Notes under the pieces: generated by a model
What the model was told of the DNA's origin: nothing
Databases searched by the model: none
What the model saw: only the letters and a program-made list of their open reading frames with translations
NCBI GenBank assembly: GCA_958299035.1
Contig: CATQJL010000305.1
Span: 33,617,733-33,681,732 of the forward strand
DNA length: 64,000 bases
Direction: 5' to 3'
Origin: Cylicocyclus nassatus
Lineage: Eukaryota > Nematoda > Chromadorea > Rhabditida > Strongylidae
Part shown: positions 22,866 to 33,175 of the stretch, one piece after another
Layout: each line of letters begins with the position of its first letter
Numbering within the stretch: the first letter of the stretch is position 1
Made by a program: the position numbers and the translations under genes

Positions 22866-24240
22866 GAGAAAAACGTACTTGTGTTTGTTCATAAAACTGC
22901 CTACATTGGTCATTAGTGCATTTGCGGCTTCGTTCATGCTGACGGGTAGGCCCTGCTATGTCCTAACCGTGTCGCAACTTCAAAGTTTCGAAAAGCCTTC
23001 GGAATTTTCTAGAAAAACGGAATGTGGAACAGGATTTATCCGACAACCTAAAATTTCGCCAGTCAGAAAAAAAGAACTCGTTACGCAATCAGTTTAATGG
23101 CTGCAAAGGAATTTGCTACCCACAATTTGACAATACCATAGTAGAGTTCACTCTCTCTCCTTCTGCTAACCTAAGAATCAAGAATTATGAATGGCGGCGT
23201 GTTCCCAGGTTTGCAGCAGCTTGGCACGACATTGACTTCCAAGCTGAGATTCGCGATAATGTGGAATCACAGTGCAGCTGCTACGGATTTTCATCGATGA
23301 CTTTGCCAAAATATGGAATTTCGCGAAATCCATCTTTTAACTAAATGAAAAAAAAAACGCAAAGAATTTTAAGGATATGATACTTTGGGGCTAAGCATAA
23401 TGGAAGCAAAGGGAGTTTCAGAACAATGAGATGCTCGATAAGCCTTTGCTTGCGAAGGTGTCCATCGCTAGACTACCAACTTCTAAATTTTATATGTCCG
23501 ATTAGAAGTATGCTCAACAATGTCGGATTTGATCTTCAGATCTCTATCTCGTATGTATTGTGTTTGTAAAAAGATGAACGCTTTTGAAGAGAAATTGCAA
23601 ACTCTAGAGATTCTACGAAGCATCATACCGAACCAGAATTGGCCTTGTACAGCCGACTTCATATGTTCAATTTTGAAGAAAATAAAGCCTCTTGGATATG
23701 CAAAAGCAATGGAAAATTTGAATCTTGCCATAATCTTGCTATAAAGCGTTTATTTACATTTCCCTGCTCTCTTCGGCCAGGATGTACATGCATACAAACC
23801 TTATTAGAATACTTTAAACACTGTGATCTTTTGTGTTGTGAGCTTTTCAAGCTTGACGCATATGTAATGTGAGCGTCTAAGGCAGCCTAATTTTATATTC
23901 AATTAAGAATAAGAACATTAAAAGGTTTCATGTGACCATTGCAAAGGAACAAATATAGGGTACGTCCTTAATATGTAAAGTTATGTAAGATAGACTGTAA
24001 TCGCAAAAAAGCATTTCGAAAATGTCGATCTGCTTTTTCTAAGTCTCAACGTTCGGTATTGTTTATCTGCATGAAAGAATAACAATGGCAAATTGCTGCA
24101 ATATCTGCCGCATTACGCCCTGCGTTTCCTCAATATATCAAATCAAATAAGCAAAGATTAACTTATAAAAACGGTTTGGCACATTTGGTCTCATTTTGCT
24201 GTTCAGTATATACATACACTGTGATATGCATTTTTCATGA
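22866..24240 (+). repeat. Repeat unit B, first part (upstream half)
   Basis: Nearly collinear with unit C (55045-56345): both start at aaaactgcctacattggtca and share the gtaggccctgctatgtccta block, the gagttcactctctctcc block, atggaagcaaagggagtttc and the catacaaaccttattaga block. The unit stops at tttttcatga, where the 5.3 kb insertion begins, and resumes at 29558. Confidence 0.75.
24164..24170 (+). promoter_or_regulatory. TATA-like box of unit B, now far from its gene
   Basis: TATAAAA followed by acggtttggcacatttggtc, identical to the same block in unit C. In unit C the ATG is 160 bases away; here the ATG is at 29642 because of the insertion at 24241. Confidence 0.5.
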
Positions 24241-25462
24241 ATCGGCATTAGTCTGTTCGAAACTCGCGAGTTCAAAACCCCGCGCTTACTCAGATAAGTC
24301 TGAGTCTTTTTGAAACTCAGAGTTATGCTTATTGAAACGCTGAGTTCCGCTCTCAAAGCTCCAAGTTTTAACTCTCAAGCTCGGAATTTCGCTGTTTGAG
24401 GAGCTGTTAGCACTTTGTTGCAAGAGCAAACTTAAAGTTGGTACTCGAACTTGTTCGATTTAGCGCAACCATCTCATCACTAAACCGCTGAGCCATAACA
24501 CACTTCAAACTCAAAGTTGTTTTGCCATAATGTGCTCATTGAATTGACACAAAGCATGTTCAAACATGTTATATCAAAGCCCATTCAATTGCATTTCTGT
24601 TGAGAAGTGGTGGTTTATCGCACGGATGTCTTTTGCGCGGCTGAAAGTTTTAAACAATAGAGACAGAGAGAGCGGATGGCATATGCAATGGTAAGAGTGG
24701 ACTATAGGGTCTGCGCACAGATTAAACCTTTCGTGCAAAAACTTGCCCTTATTATATGATCTGATCCACTTACAGTATACCTATACCTACCGTAATCGCC
24801 AAAAAGACATTAGTGTACAGAGGGAGGGCGTGCAGGAGTTCCTAGCACCTTTCCTCGCACCAAGTTCGCACCAGCATTCGCACCTAGGGGAGCTCTAGCA
24901 CCTCCGCGCTTCAGAGGTCAGGCCACGCCCATTGCTCCACCCGTTTCTGACCTCATTGTGAGTTGGTAAGAGCGAGAGCATAGACTCAGTACTAATGTAA
25001 TAAGAGAGAAAAAATCGGGAAAACCAAGAACAAGTTATCATTTTTTAAGCGAGGAGGCTTGGAAGCATCTGCTATGCAATCCTTTTGAAAATGAGGGCTT
25101 GAACATTATTATCAGAAGAGATAAACAGCACAGAATTTTTTGTACAGAAAACTCGGTCTTTCGAAATATCTAATCTAGAGGATTTAATTCATCAAGTATT
25201 GATTCCTGGTCATCTAATTGAAGTAATTTGGCATTAGGAGTTGAATAACTGAGTGACCAGAAGTGGTGTAGATCCCATTACCTTCTCTGCATTAGAATTA
25301 CTATTTTGAAAGGAGTATATCAAAGTTTGCGAATAAGCAACCCAACCCTTCTTTCAGTACTTAGGATATTCCAAGATATATATATATATTTCCTACTTTT
25401 GTCTGCCATGGGATATGTATTTCTATGAGTTTTTCATTCCAACCACTCTGATAATCGATATC

Positions 25463-25623
25463 TAATAATAATATATATAATATATATTATATATATAATA
25501 TATATTATATATAATATATATTATATGTAATATATATTATATATAATATATATTATATATATAATATATTATATATATAATATATTATATATATAATATA
25601 TATAATATATATTATATATATAT
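25463..25623. repeat. AT microsatellite
   Basis: About 160 bases of (AT)n and (ATAATAT)-like sequence, bounded on both sides by the 12-base direct repeat ataatcgatatc (25451-25462 and 25624-25635). It can cruciform-fold and is probably variable in length. Confidence 0.9.
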
Positions 25624-25653
25624 ATAATCGATATCAATCCTCCTCGGAATTGT

Positions 25654-26607
25654 TTGTCTTGTTTATCATGTTGTCTTTCTAATCGTTCCATGATTAGTAA
25701 TGCGGACGATTTGGTTTTGAAACTTTGTAGTGAGCATCTTGATGTTATTTTTTTGACAGAGACCTGGCTAAAAACTAACAACGAACTCTCAGCTTTACTT
25801 GGTATTGCTTCATCAATATACACCGGAATCAGGTGTGACCGAATCCGCCGTAGAGGAGGCGGAGTTGCTGTTTTGATCCGAAAAACTATTCCAATAAATG
25901 TGGTTTTCAGTGAATCTATAGCTAACTCCCATGAAATTTTAGTATGCAAACTACTATTTTCAAGCGAAAAAATTCGATTGATATTGATCTATAAGGTACC
26001 AAACTGTAGCGCCATGGACCTCATCAATTTAACAAAGGCACTCAGTGATTTCAGTGCTTTTGAAGGTCCCACTGTCTTGCTAGGTGACTTCAATCTCCCT
26101 CATATTAATTTCAGTTCAGACCCTTCCATGATTCAGTGCACCTCTACAGAAATCTTCACCAATTTTATTACCACCCATGGCTTTGTGCAGCTTGTCAAAG
26201 GCTCTACTAGAGGAAATTCTGTTCTTGATTTTATTTTTTGCAATCGTCCTAATCTGGTTATTGATATTGAGATATGCTCCCCTATTGGTAGCAGTGATCA
26301 CTCGACAATTGACTTTTCCCTCCGAGTACCTTATACTCCTGCCACAGAAATCCTTATCAAGGATTTCAAGATTGCGAACTACTCTGTTGTGCGAGAGTAT
26401 TTATCAGGCATTGACTGGCTGGGTTGTTTTACACCCTTAGATACCGTCAATGAAATGTATGAACTTTTTCTCGCCGTTTTACAACACGCAGTGGAAAAGT
26501 TCATTCCTTTACGCAGAGTTTTGGAAAATCAACTAAGTCTACCTTCTTACCTTACAAAAAATGGAAAATCAACTAAGTCTACCTTCTTACCTTATAAGCA
26601 TGATTAA
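25654..26607 (+). pseudogene. LINE endonuclease domain (frame 1)
   Basis: Encodes the endonuclease/exonuclease/phosphatase fold that nicks target DNA for target-primed reverse transcription. Motifs in order: LTETWL near residue 35, GGGVAVLIR near 70, LLGDFN near 143, and GSSDHSTI near 213, all typical of CR1/Jockey endonucleases. The frame is lost near 26555, where a segment of about 34 bases (ggaaaatcaactaagtctac...) is repeated 40 bases later, shifting the downstream part by one base. The last residues after the duplication are out of frame. Confidence 0.85.
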
Positions 26608-27014
26608 AAAACGAGATATGCTTTGGAATCGTGCTGTTGATTGCGGAAGTACTGAAGCTTGGTCTGCTTTCAGAAAATTCAATAGTAAACTTGAGAAAGC
26701 TTCACGCAAGTACTACATACATCTGGAGAAAAAGCTTATCCTATCGAAAAATAAGAGCGGGTTTTTTCGTTATATGAGGACTCATCTTGTGGATAAATAT
26801 GTCGCATATCCACTTCTGGATAGCTCTGGAAAATCTCTGTTGCATGACACAGACAAGGCTAACCTACTAGCTGAAGAATTTCTAAAAGTCTATAACAAAA
26901 GTTCATCTGCAACTTCTTACCCAGCTCCAATATTTCCGGAAATGAAAAAAATCTGTCTGGTTTTCAAGAGAGAAAATAGTCACAATCCTTTCCAAATGTC
27001 CTAGCTCTTTTTCA
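26561..27014 (+). pseudogene. LINE linker between endonuclease and reverse transcriptase (frame 2)
   Basis: The frame after the 40-base duplication continues the ORF2 linker, with a Lys/Tyr-rich region (SRKYYIHLEKKL) that normally precedes the reverse transcriptase. It ends at a TAG near 27001. The true frame moves by one base just before, at about 26980-27000, where the next frame already reads LSKCPSSFSVTPDG. Confidence 0.7.
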
Positions 27015-28484
27015 GTGACTCCTGATGGAATACCCTTGTTTTTTATCAAAGAGGTACTCCCTGAAATTGGTTTTCCTTTAGAATTTCTATTTAATTTGTC
27101 CTATATGAGAAGTGAAGTTCCTGACAGGTGGAAGCACTCTCTTGTAACCCCTATTCCAAAGAAACCACCCCACAACGATCCAAAAAATTATCGGCCAATA
27201 AGCATAACTTCTATATTTGCTAGAACATTTGAGAAAATTTTGAAAGAACAGATTGTACTACATTTAGAAAAGTATTCCATTATTTCTCCATGTCAACATG
27301 GTTTTTGTAAAGGTAAATCTGTCGAGACAGCAGTCCTTACAGCCATGAATGACTGGACTGTTGAAGCTGATAAGCGACAACAAATTGATGTTATATTCTT
27401 AGACTTCTCCAAAGCATTTGATAAAGTTCCAATCACCAAACTGCTATCTAAACTTAGAATGATAGGAGTGGAGGGTATGACATGCAGATGGATAGAGAAC
27501 TTTTTGAACAGCCGTACCTTTCAAGTTCGTGTCGGTAATGAATTTTCAAGAGCCTATACCATCTCTAGTGGAGTACCGCAGGGTGGAGTCCTCTCCCCTG
27601 TACTCTTTCTTCTTTACACCTTTGACTTGCCTGATATCATTGAATCTTATCAAGATATCAAATGCGTGATGTATGCAGACGACATCAAGTTGTTTAAGGT
27701 TATTCATAATGAAAATGATGTGAAGCTCTTACAGTCCTGTCTAGAAGCTGCTAATCAATGGTCAGAAGAATTTGAATTGCCTCTATCCCCCCAGAAAACT
27801 CATGTAATGTCTTTGGGTGTCAGAAAAGTTGAGTCGTCCTATACTCTGAATGGAAACAAACTGACTCAGATCACGGAAGTGAAGGATTTAGGTTTTACAT
27901 TTTCCGAAAAGCTTCAGTTCACTTCTCACTACAACAACACTGTCTCTAAAGCCCTCTCTCGAACTTACAATCTATTCAAGGTCCTCAGTACCACAAACGC
28001 TAAAGTTTTAATTAATGCCTACAAGATGTACATTCGTCCTATTGTCGAATTTGGTACTACAGTAACTTCTCCACATAAGGTTCGAGACATTGCTACTATC
28101 GAAAGGGTACAAAACAACTTTACCAGAAAATTATTTCTGAGACTTTTGGGTCCCAACTACTCTCTTATACCTAGAAGCGATGAACGCAACAAAGTATTAT
28201 CACTGCCTAGTTTAGCCCTCAGAAGAAAAAAGTTTGATCTCTCCATGGCTCTCAAGATCCTAATAGGAAAATGCAAAATTGATATTTCAAAATTCTTTGA
28301 CGTTTACAACTCCAAGACTAGAGGAGGTTCGCTGAAACTAAGGGTTCCCAAAACAAAATTACTTTTCAGGTCCAATTTTTTCGCTGTGAGAATAGTTTCC
28401 GATGTTAATAGGCTACTAGCACAAGATGCTCTCCAAAAGACATTAGCAAAATTTTTTACAAATCGCCCTATTTCCCAATCGTGA
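27015..28484 (+). pseudogene. LINE reverse transcriptase domain (frame 3)
   Basis: About 489 residues open to a TGA at 28482-28484. It shows the reverse transcriptase motifs in order: TPDGIPLFF at the start, NYRPISITSIFARTFEKI, QHGFCKGKS, the catalytic FLDFSKAFDKV, SGVPQGGVLSPVLF, and the catalytic YADD in VMYADDIKLF. A C-terminal region with YKMYIRPIVEFGTTV follows, as in CR1-like elements. The catalytic aspartates are all present. The domain itself looks intact; loss of function comes from the upstream frame breaks and missing 5' end. Confidence 0.9.
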
Positions 28485-28650
28485 AACCATTTTCTTCATT
28501 GTCTTATGCTGTAAATGGTACTATATGTATATCTTTTGCTGATATTCTTTTTTTACATTAATACTCCGGTTTTCTAGCATTACAAGACTTGATTTTACTA
28601 TTTCTACTCACGTGTTTTTGCACGTATCAATAAATAAAATAAATAAAATC

Positions 28651-29557
28651 TTGATTATCAAAACCGTTTTTAGTGTAGTATTTCCTACAATCGATGCACT
28701 AGAATACTTAATTTGGTGTAAGTCTCAGATGAACTTTAGAACTTGTGTGTAACTGACTAATTTTTCCGTTATATACTATGACTGGAAGGTTCATAACTTC
28801 TGCTTGATTTTTAATACGATATGCTTCACAAACTTATTCAAGCGAAAACTTACAAAATTTTGGGAAGCGTCATTTTATCCGAAAACGTGAGTAAAACGTT
28901 ACTCGAAATGCTGAGAACTCAGCTGCAGTCATTTACGGATACTGAACCCTCAATCTGAATTTTTATTTCTCAATTTCAGTGCTATTCTTTTCAGAAAAAA
29001 ACGTCTTACAATGCGTGTACACAATTTATAAAGAGGGCACCTAGAGGAGGGAGTGAGCGGAGCTGCCCTTTGGCCCCGAGAAGGTGTAATGTCCTTTGGG
29101 GGATTTCTGGAGGTGTCAAGTACCCCTGCGAGGAAAAGCGGCTAGGCTTTGGGAACTCCTGCCACGCCGCCGTGTACAGAGCATATAGACTGGCCGTGAT
29201 CAGCACCCCGAATAACCCCAACTGTCAAAGTTTCGATCAGCTTTGTTTTTCCTCACTTTTACCGTATAGTTACCGTAAGCTTATATGGATCCGCAGCCAG
29301 AAATGCACACCATATTTGTAACCAGCGCCCCGAATAACTTCACGGCATTAGTTTTGGTCAACGACTTTCTCCCGTCTACCCTAAACCTACCGTAGGCCGG
29401 CTGTATGACCACATGGCGAACAATAGGTACCCTATTCGTGATCAGCGCATCGAATAACCTCCCTGGGCCAAGATTCTGTCGATTAGTATCCTGCCATGTC
29501 CACGATCAGAGTCAACTCTGAGTTATAACTCTGAGTTCCGACAGCTTTGCTAACAAC
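28651..29557. other. Right part of the 5.3 kb insertion
   Basis: Contains a GC-richer block at 29041-29170 (ctagaggagggagtgagcgg, cgccgccgtgtacaga) that is inverted relative to 24814-24960. It also has several degenerate copies of a gatcagcnnnncgaataacc motif at about 29200, 29320 and 29440. No gene recognised. Confidence 0.4.
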
Positions 29558-30240
29558 CATGATATCTTGTTCTTGTCTCGTCGTTATCATGACCGCATCA
29601 ACATAAGTATAGAAATTCTAACAAGAATTGCTAGCATCAAAATGTTTTGGAAAGCTATCGTGGTAATGCAATTTTCAATGTTTTTTTTATTAAGCTCTTA
29701 ACAGTAATCTCGATCTTCCCTTTCAGGTCTTAGTCGTTTGCTTCGCCGAAATATCCACGAAATACAGGGAACACAATATCTATGACATATTGAATATTCC
29801 CCGACCATATCCGCCCCGACCAAACCCGCGGTGGAGAGACCCCGGTTTCGATGGAATCTGGAAGTTTTGATGAAAGATTCTAAATAACTTAATAGTTTGC
29901 AGTTCAAACTATAAAATTTTCAGACATTAAAAGGTTTTGCAAATTTCTTAGTTACTTTGTTTGAAGAATACTTCAAAACACTATTTTTCTAGTATTTTTC
30001 TAGTATTTTTTCTTTTTCTAGTTTCTTGTTGCATAGGTATACTGTAAATAAGGATTCTTATCTGGAACTCGTGTTTCTACAGGGATTTAGTGATGAATAA
30101 CGTATGAGAACTCTGAAACTCTGAAATTTGATACTGTTTCTGGAGAGGTTTAGTAAATGAATAACGTGTGACTGGAATCATTAAAAGCTCAGATGATATA
30201 TCAAGTATAGTAAAAAATTGTGTGCAAGATATTCTATCAC
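29558..30240 (+). repeat. Repeat unit B, second part (gene and 3' flank)
   Basis: Continues unit B after the insertion: tcgttatcatgacc, the peptide gene, the cagacattaaaaggttt block and the ggatttagtgatgaataacg block. The ctggagaggtttagtaaatg block that ends unit A occurs here as well. Confidence 0.7.
29642..29870 (+). CDS. Secreted peptide of the MFWKAI family, copy B (54 residues)
   Basis: Exon 1 is 29642-29662 (MFWKAIV), the intron 29663-29726 (64 bases, ending ccctttcag) and exon 2 29727-29870 ending TGA. The signal is MFWKAIVVLVVCFAEIS; the mature part of about 37 residues is basic and very Pro/Arg-rich (NIPRPYPPRPNPRWRDPG) and ends GIWKF. The reading frame is intact. Upstream, the conserved 5' flank is present only from about 29563. 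The TATA block of its unit is now 5.5 kb away at 24164, so expression is doubtful unless another promoter serves it. A shortened 5' leader (agtatag, then aaattctaac) lacks the clear tttcag acceptor seen in copies C and D. Confidence 0.7.
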
Positions 30241-30244
30241 GTTG

Positions 30245-31017
30245 GCGGATAATTTCTGCCACACTTTTTTCTTAAAATTCTCGAAAGTTCCAGAAGTTCT
30301 CTGGAATTTTCAAAGTTGTTCCATATGAAGGCCACGGCAGGGCGTACACAACAGTATGACTGATGCCGCAAATGCACAATTGGTCAGCATTTTACGACAA
30401 CTTTATAAGCACACTCAAAATTGTCATTTTTTCTTTGATTTTTTTCTCTGCGTCTGATTGTATTTTTTCCTCCCATAATTTTTAAAACATATTTTCGCAT
30501 CGTCTCTTTTATGGTAACACTCTGGTGCCGCTAGCACTCCGAAAAGAAGGGGTGAAAAACAACTCAAAAAAATCAAAAAATTGTCTAAAATACTTCTTGT
30601 TGTGTGCATCGTGTAGGGTTTGGTACGGAAAGGTTGAAAATAATTTTTGTAAATTTTTAAAGATGTTCTTCATGTCAGAATGCCAATGTGCGCTAACATG
30701 ACGCAACATGTAGCTCATGTGATCGTGTGCAGACATGTGCCATCCCCCTATGTTCGCTAGAAACTATGGACCAGACCCTGCCCGAATACCACATCGTCCG
30801 GTCTCTTCCCAATCATCTGGAAGAATGCCAGCCCGCTGACAAAAATGTCCATAAAATGCACTCCCACCAATAAAGCGGGTGTTTTGCGCATGGACCGCGG
30901 ATCTGACATTACCGGCGGGTAGTTTACACCCCGCCAACACTCCTCAAACATAAGAACTTTTGAAAGTTTCTTAGATTTTTAAAAAATAAAAATAAAAGTG
31001 TAACAGAAATTATCCGC
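30245..31017. repeat. Terminal inverted repeat element, 773 bases
   Basis: gcggataatttctgccacac at the left pairs with gtaacagaaattatccgc at the right; arm similarity continues for about 50 bases (cgaaagttc... versus ...gaactttt). It contains a minus-strand open frame at 30757-30951 starting MFEECWRGVNYPPVMS in GC-richer sequence that I cannot assign. It may be a transposase remnant or a captured exon. Confidence 0.6.
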
Positions 31018-31063
31018 AAAGCTAATAGAATTAGTAAATGCTTGACTGCAAAAAAGACAAAAG

Positions 31064-31273
31064 TGGTGTTTTCTACCCTGTGGGTGATGTGGGCCACGTG
31101 CGTCGTATGATAGGTTTATTAGCCACGAAGTGTACGTACAATCGAAGTCGAGCCGCTGGCGATGTCCAAAGGGTAAAAAGTGAAACTAACTCAAGAAATA
31201 AAACAATCGAACATTTTACAACACGTCATACTATCCTTAATAAACTGATAACATCGAGTGTTTCTTCTTCACA
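31064..31273 (-). repeat. 3' LTR
   Basis: Direct repeat of 35881-36092: shared ctgtgggtgatgtgggccac, cgtcgtatgata, attagccacgaagtgtacgt, and the outer end gtgtttcttcttcaca. On the minus strand it runs TGTGAAGAAG to CA, the usual TG...CA form. Copies differ at a handful of positions, so the insertion is not very recent. Confidence 0.85.
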
Positions 31274-31290
31274 GCCCCTCCTCTAATAGT
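31274..31290 (-). other. Polypurine tract of the LTR element
   Basis: On the minus strand AGAGGAGGGGC directly precedes the 3' LTR, the expected place for plus-strand DNA priming. Confidence 0.6.
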
Positions 31291-31863
31291 CACCTCCGGG
31301 GACTTGCCCATAGTACCGTCCGCGCTGCTTCATGTTTGGTGTTTGCTCCATCAATTTTGCTGTAGGGTCTCGCAGATACATGATTTCCAGCTTCCTCATC
31401 CTCTTCCGTTTTGCGGTGTTTTCTTGATCGGCGCCAATTTCCTTCTCCTTCCTATTCCGTAAATCGAATGTTGGCAAGTTCGATGTCTCGAAGTCCAGGG
31501 TGCGTCGCGGGATGTAGCTTCGTAATCACGTCTTCCATTGGTCCATGGTGATCCATATCCTTGGCGTCGTATCCTGCTAACGCCATGTTGGCACGCTCCT
31601 CGCAAATACCGTATTCGCAAGGATGAAGACGATGTAGCAAGTCTATCGGCTCTCCGACCTCGACTCTGCAACACGAAACTTTAGAGTTCGAGTTTGTAGC
31701 TTTTCTAAATCTCCCCTTCTTGCTTTGACCTTAGTTGCCCTTATAGGCTTATTGTCAACATTCTGGGGCTTACTTAGCTGATGCGGAACGCACTCAGGCT
31801 TATCATTCGCCTTTATCTGCTTGATCGAGGAGCCATTACTGTCACTTGATTCGCTCACTTCAG
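31290..31863 (-). pseudogene. 3' coding remnant of the LTR element
   Basis: Downstream of the protease-bearing frame there are only short overlapping minus-strand frames, for example one starting MSESSDSNGSSIKQI at 31858. They are charged, low in hydrophobics and carry no reverse transcriptase, RNase H or integrase motif. The stretch may be the worn end of a longer polyprotein or a captured non-viral segment. Confidence 0.35.
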
Positions 31864-32715
31864 CTAGCCCTGTCTGGTCGCTGACCGGTTTGGGTGTTTT
31901 GGTCGAGCTTTCTCCGTGGCCCCCTTCATATCCACCCGGTCGCCTGAAGTCAACGGTCTCTCGTTGATTTTGCTGTCTCTAAATGAGAATTTCTGCTTCT
32001 GCACCGGCTCATTTCTATTTTCCCTTGGTCGCTGAAGGGGATGAGGCACTCTTCTCGGTGGGTTTGATCGCTCTACAACCTTACCGACACGGTATATTCT
32101 TGGTGCCAATACATTTATGACGGAGCTTCTTATTGCGTCATTTGCAGTGTTGCAATGTGAACCTGGAACTGACGCATCGCTAGACCGCAACACTTGTGTC
32201 CGTTTGGTCTGCCTCAGCTCCAGTCCATTGCTTCCGCCAGGTCTACTGTAGACACATGCGGCTACTTTGGCCTGCTGCGATTCCATAGCCTTTTTGGATT
32301 TTTTGGTACGCTTGTTATGCCGTTCCCTTTGTTGATCTGGTAGTTTCCGTTCGCCTTTGCAGGCCTGACCTCCCCTGCGGATCGTATAGCCGAGTGCGTG
32401 CAGGATATATGTCCCTAGCACTATCCTGTCATCTCCTCCTTTCATAACGAAGAAGGCAGCTCGGCATCGAGATCCGTTGTTTATTTCGAGGGTTAGACGA
32501 ATGGCACCTTTGAAGGTCATCAAATTGCCTGAAGCATCGTAAACTGGTGGATACACATCTCCATCTATGTCAAATCCTTTTTGCTGTGCTGTCAACAGCA
32601 GATCGAGTGGCATAATACTGATTTGTGATCCACAATCTACCAGTGCTTTCCTCTTCAGGCCAAGAAACCTCACAATTTCTAATGTTTGGCTCCGAGTGGC
32701 TTCCTACTAGATCGC
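31864..32715 (-). pseudogene. Retropepsin-like protease domain and basic tail of the LTR element
   Basis: Minus-strand frame of about 270 residues from a point near 32715 to a stop at 31864. It has a retropepsin signature: KALVDCGSQISIMPL (the active-site D with C-G-S in place of the usual T-G-A/S), then about 75 residues on FFVMKGGDDRIVLGTYIL, matching the second conserved motif. The protease normally matures Gag by self-dimerising. After it comes a basic, Arg/Pro/Asn-rich tail with no polymerase motif. The frame differs by one from the zinc-knuckle frame, so either a frameshift mutation or a former ribosomal slip site lies at about 32690-32720. Confidence 0.65.
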
Positions 32716-33094
32716 TGTCTTTCTTCTTGGCTACAGCACTGCATGCCCAATGCCACAGTACAGTAGAAAAAGATTTTGCACCACATTCATTCGTGGCATT
32801 GCTCTTGCCTCCTTGTGCTACTTTTCTTGTATTTCTGGGAGTGTGCTGGATTTGTGGGGGTTCCTTGCAGTCCCTCCTAAAATGTCCAGGCTTTTTGCAG
32901 TTGTGACACAGCAATTCTTGTTTCCTTGATCCTTCTTGCTGCCCGTTTCGGTTCGGGTTCGAAGGCTGTGAGTGGTTCTTATTTCTTTGCATTTCGGCCT
33001 CAATCGGGTACTTCCTCCCTAGTGGCGTTTGGCGTCTCTCCTGTGGAACACGTCTCAGTTTATTCGTGGCTTCTTGCTTCAAGTGTAGTGCCAC
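32570..33094 (-). pseudogene. Nucleocapsid part of Gag with zinc knuckle
   Basis: The same frame as the Gag core, reopened after an in-frame TAA at 33176-33178. It is basic (RRVPQERRQTPLGRK) and holds one CX2CX4HX4C zinc knuckle, CHNCKKPGHFRRDC, that packages element RNA. The reading continues from EEAYEKLKALAQRIERSRE directly after the stop, so the stop is a point mutation rather than a domain boundary. Confidence 0.75.
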
Positions 33095-33175
33095 TTCCCT
33101 ACTCCTCTCAATTCGCTGTGCAAGGGCTTTTAGCTTCTCATAAGCCTCCTCCGCCGGAGTTTGTTCCGTGAAAAG

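Larger units (their letters stand above)
25636..28650 (+). mobile_element. CR1-clade-like LINE, 5' truncated and frameshifted
   Basis: Non-LTR retrotransposon with an apurinic-type endonuclease followed by reverse transcriptase on the plus strand, and a 3' end of short AATAAA-like repeats (taaataaaataaataaaat at about 28630-28650), as in CR1-type elements. No ORF1 is seen, so it starts inside ORF2 or just upstream. At least two frame breaks are present, one from a 40-base tandem duplication, so the copy is not autonomous as it stands. Confidence 0.85.
24241..29557. mobile_element. 5.3 kb insertion splitting repeat unit B, flanked by catga
   Basis: The sequence catga occurs at 24236-24240 and again at 29558-29562. 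Removing what lies between, with one catga, rebuilds unit B in agreement with unit C. The outermost bases are weakly inverted (gttagcaaagctgtcggaac on one side, ttagtctgttcgaaactc on the other). Inner blocks are also inverted: gtgtacagagggagggcgtg near 24814 against the cacgccgccgtgtacag region near 29160. The class is unclear: a degenerate foldback DNA element carrying a LINE is my best reading. It includes an AT microsatellite and a CR1-like element. Confidence 0.55.

Noticed and set aside
23639..23872. A conserved exon in the upstream half of units B and C
   Set aside because: Several indels between the two units are multiples of three, which looked like coding constraint. But a one-base difference near 23640 and stops in unit A break the frame, so I treat it as non-coding.
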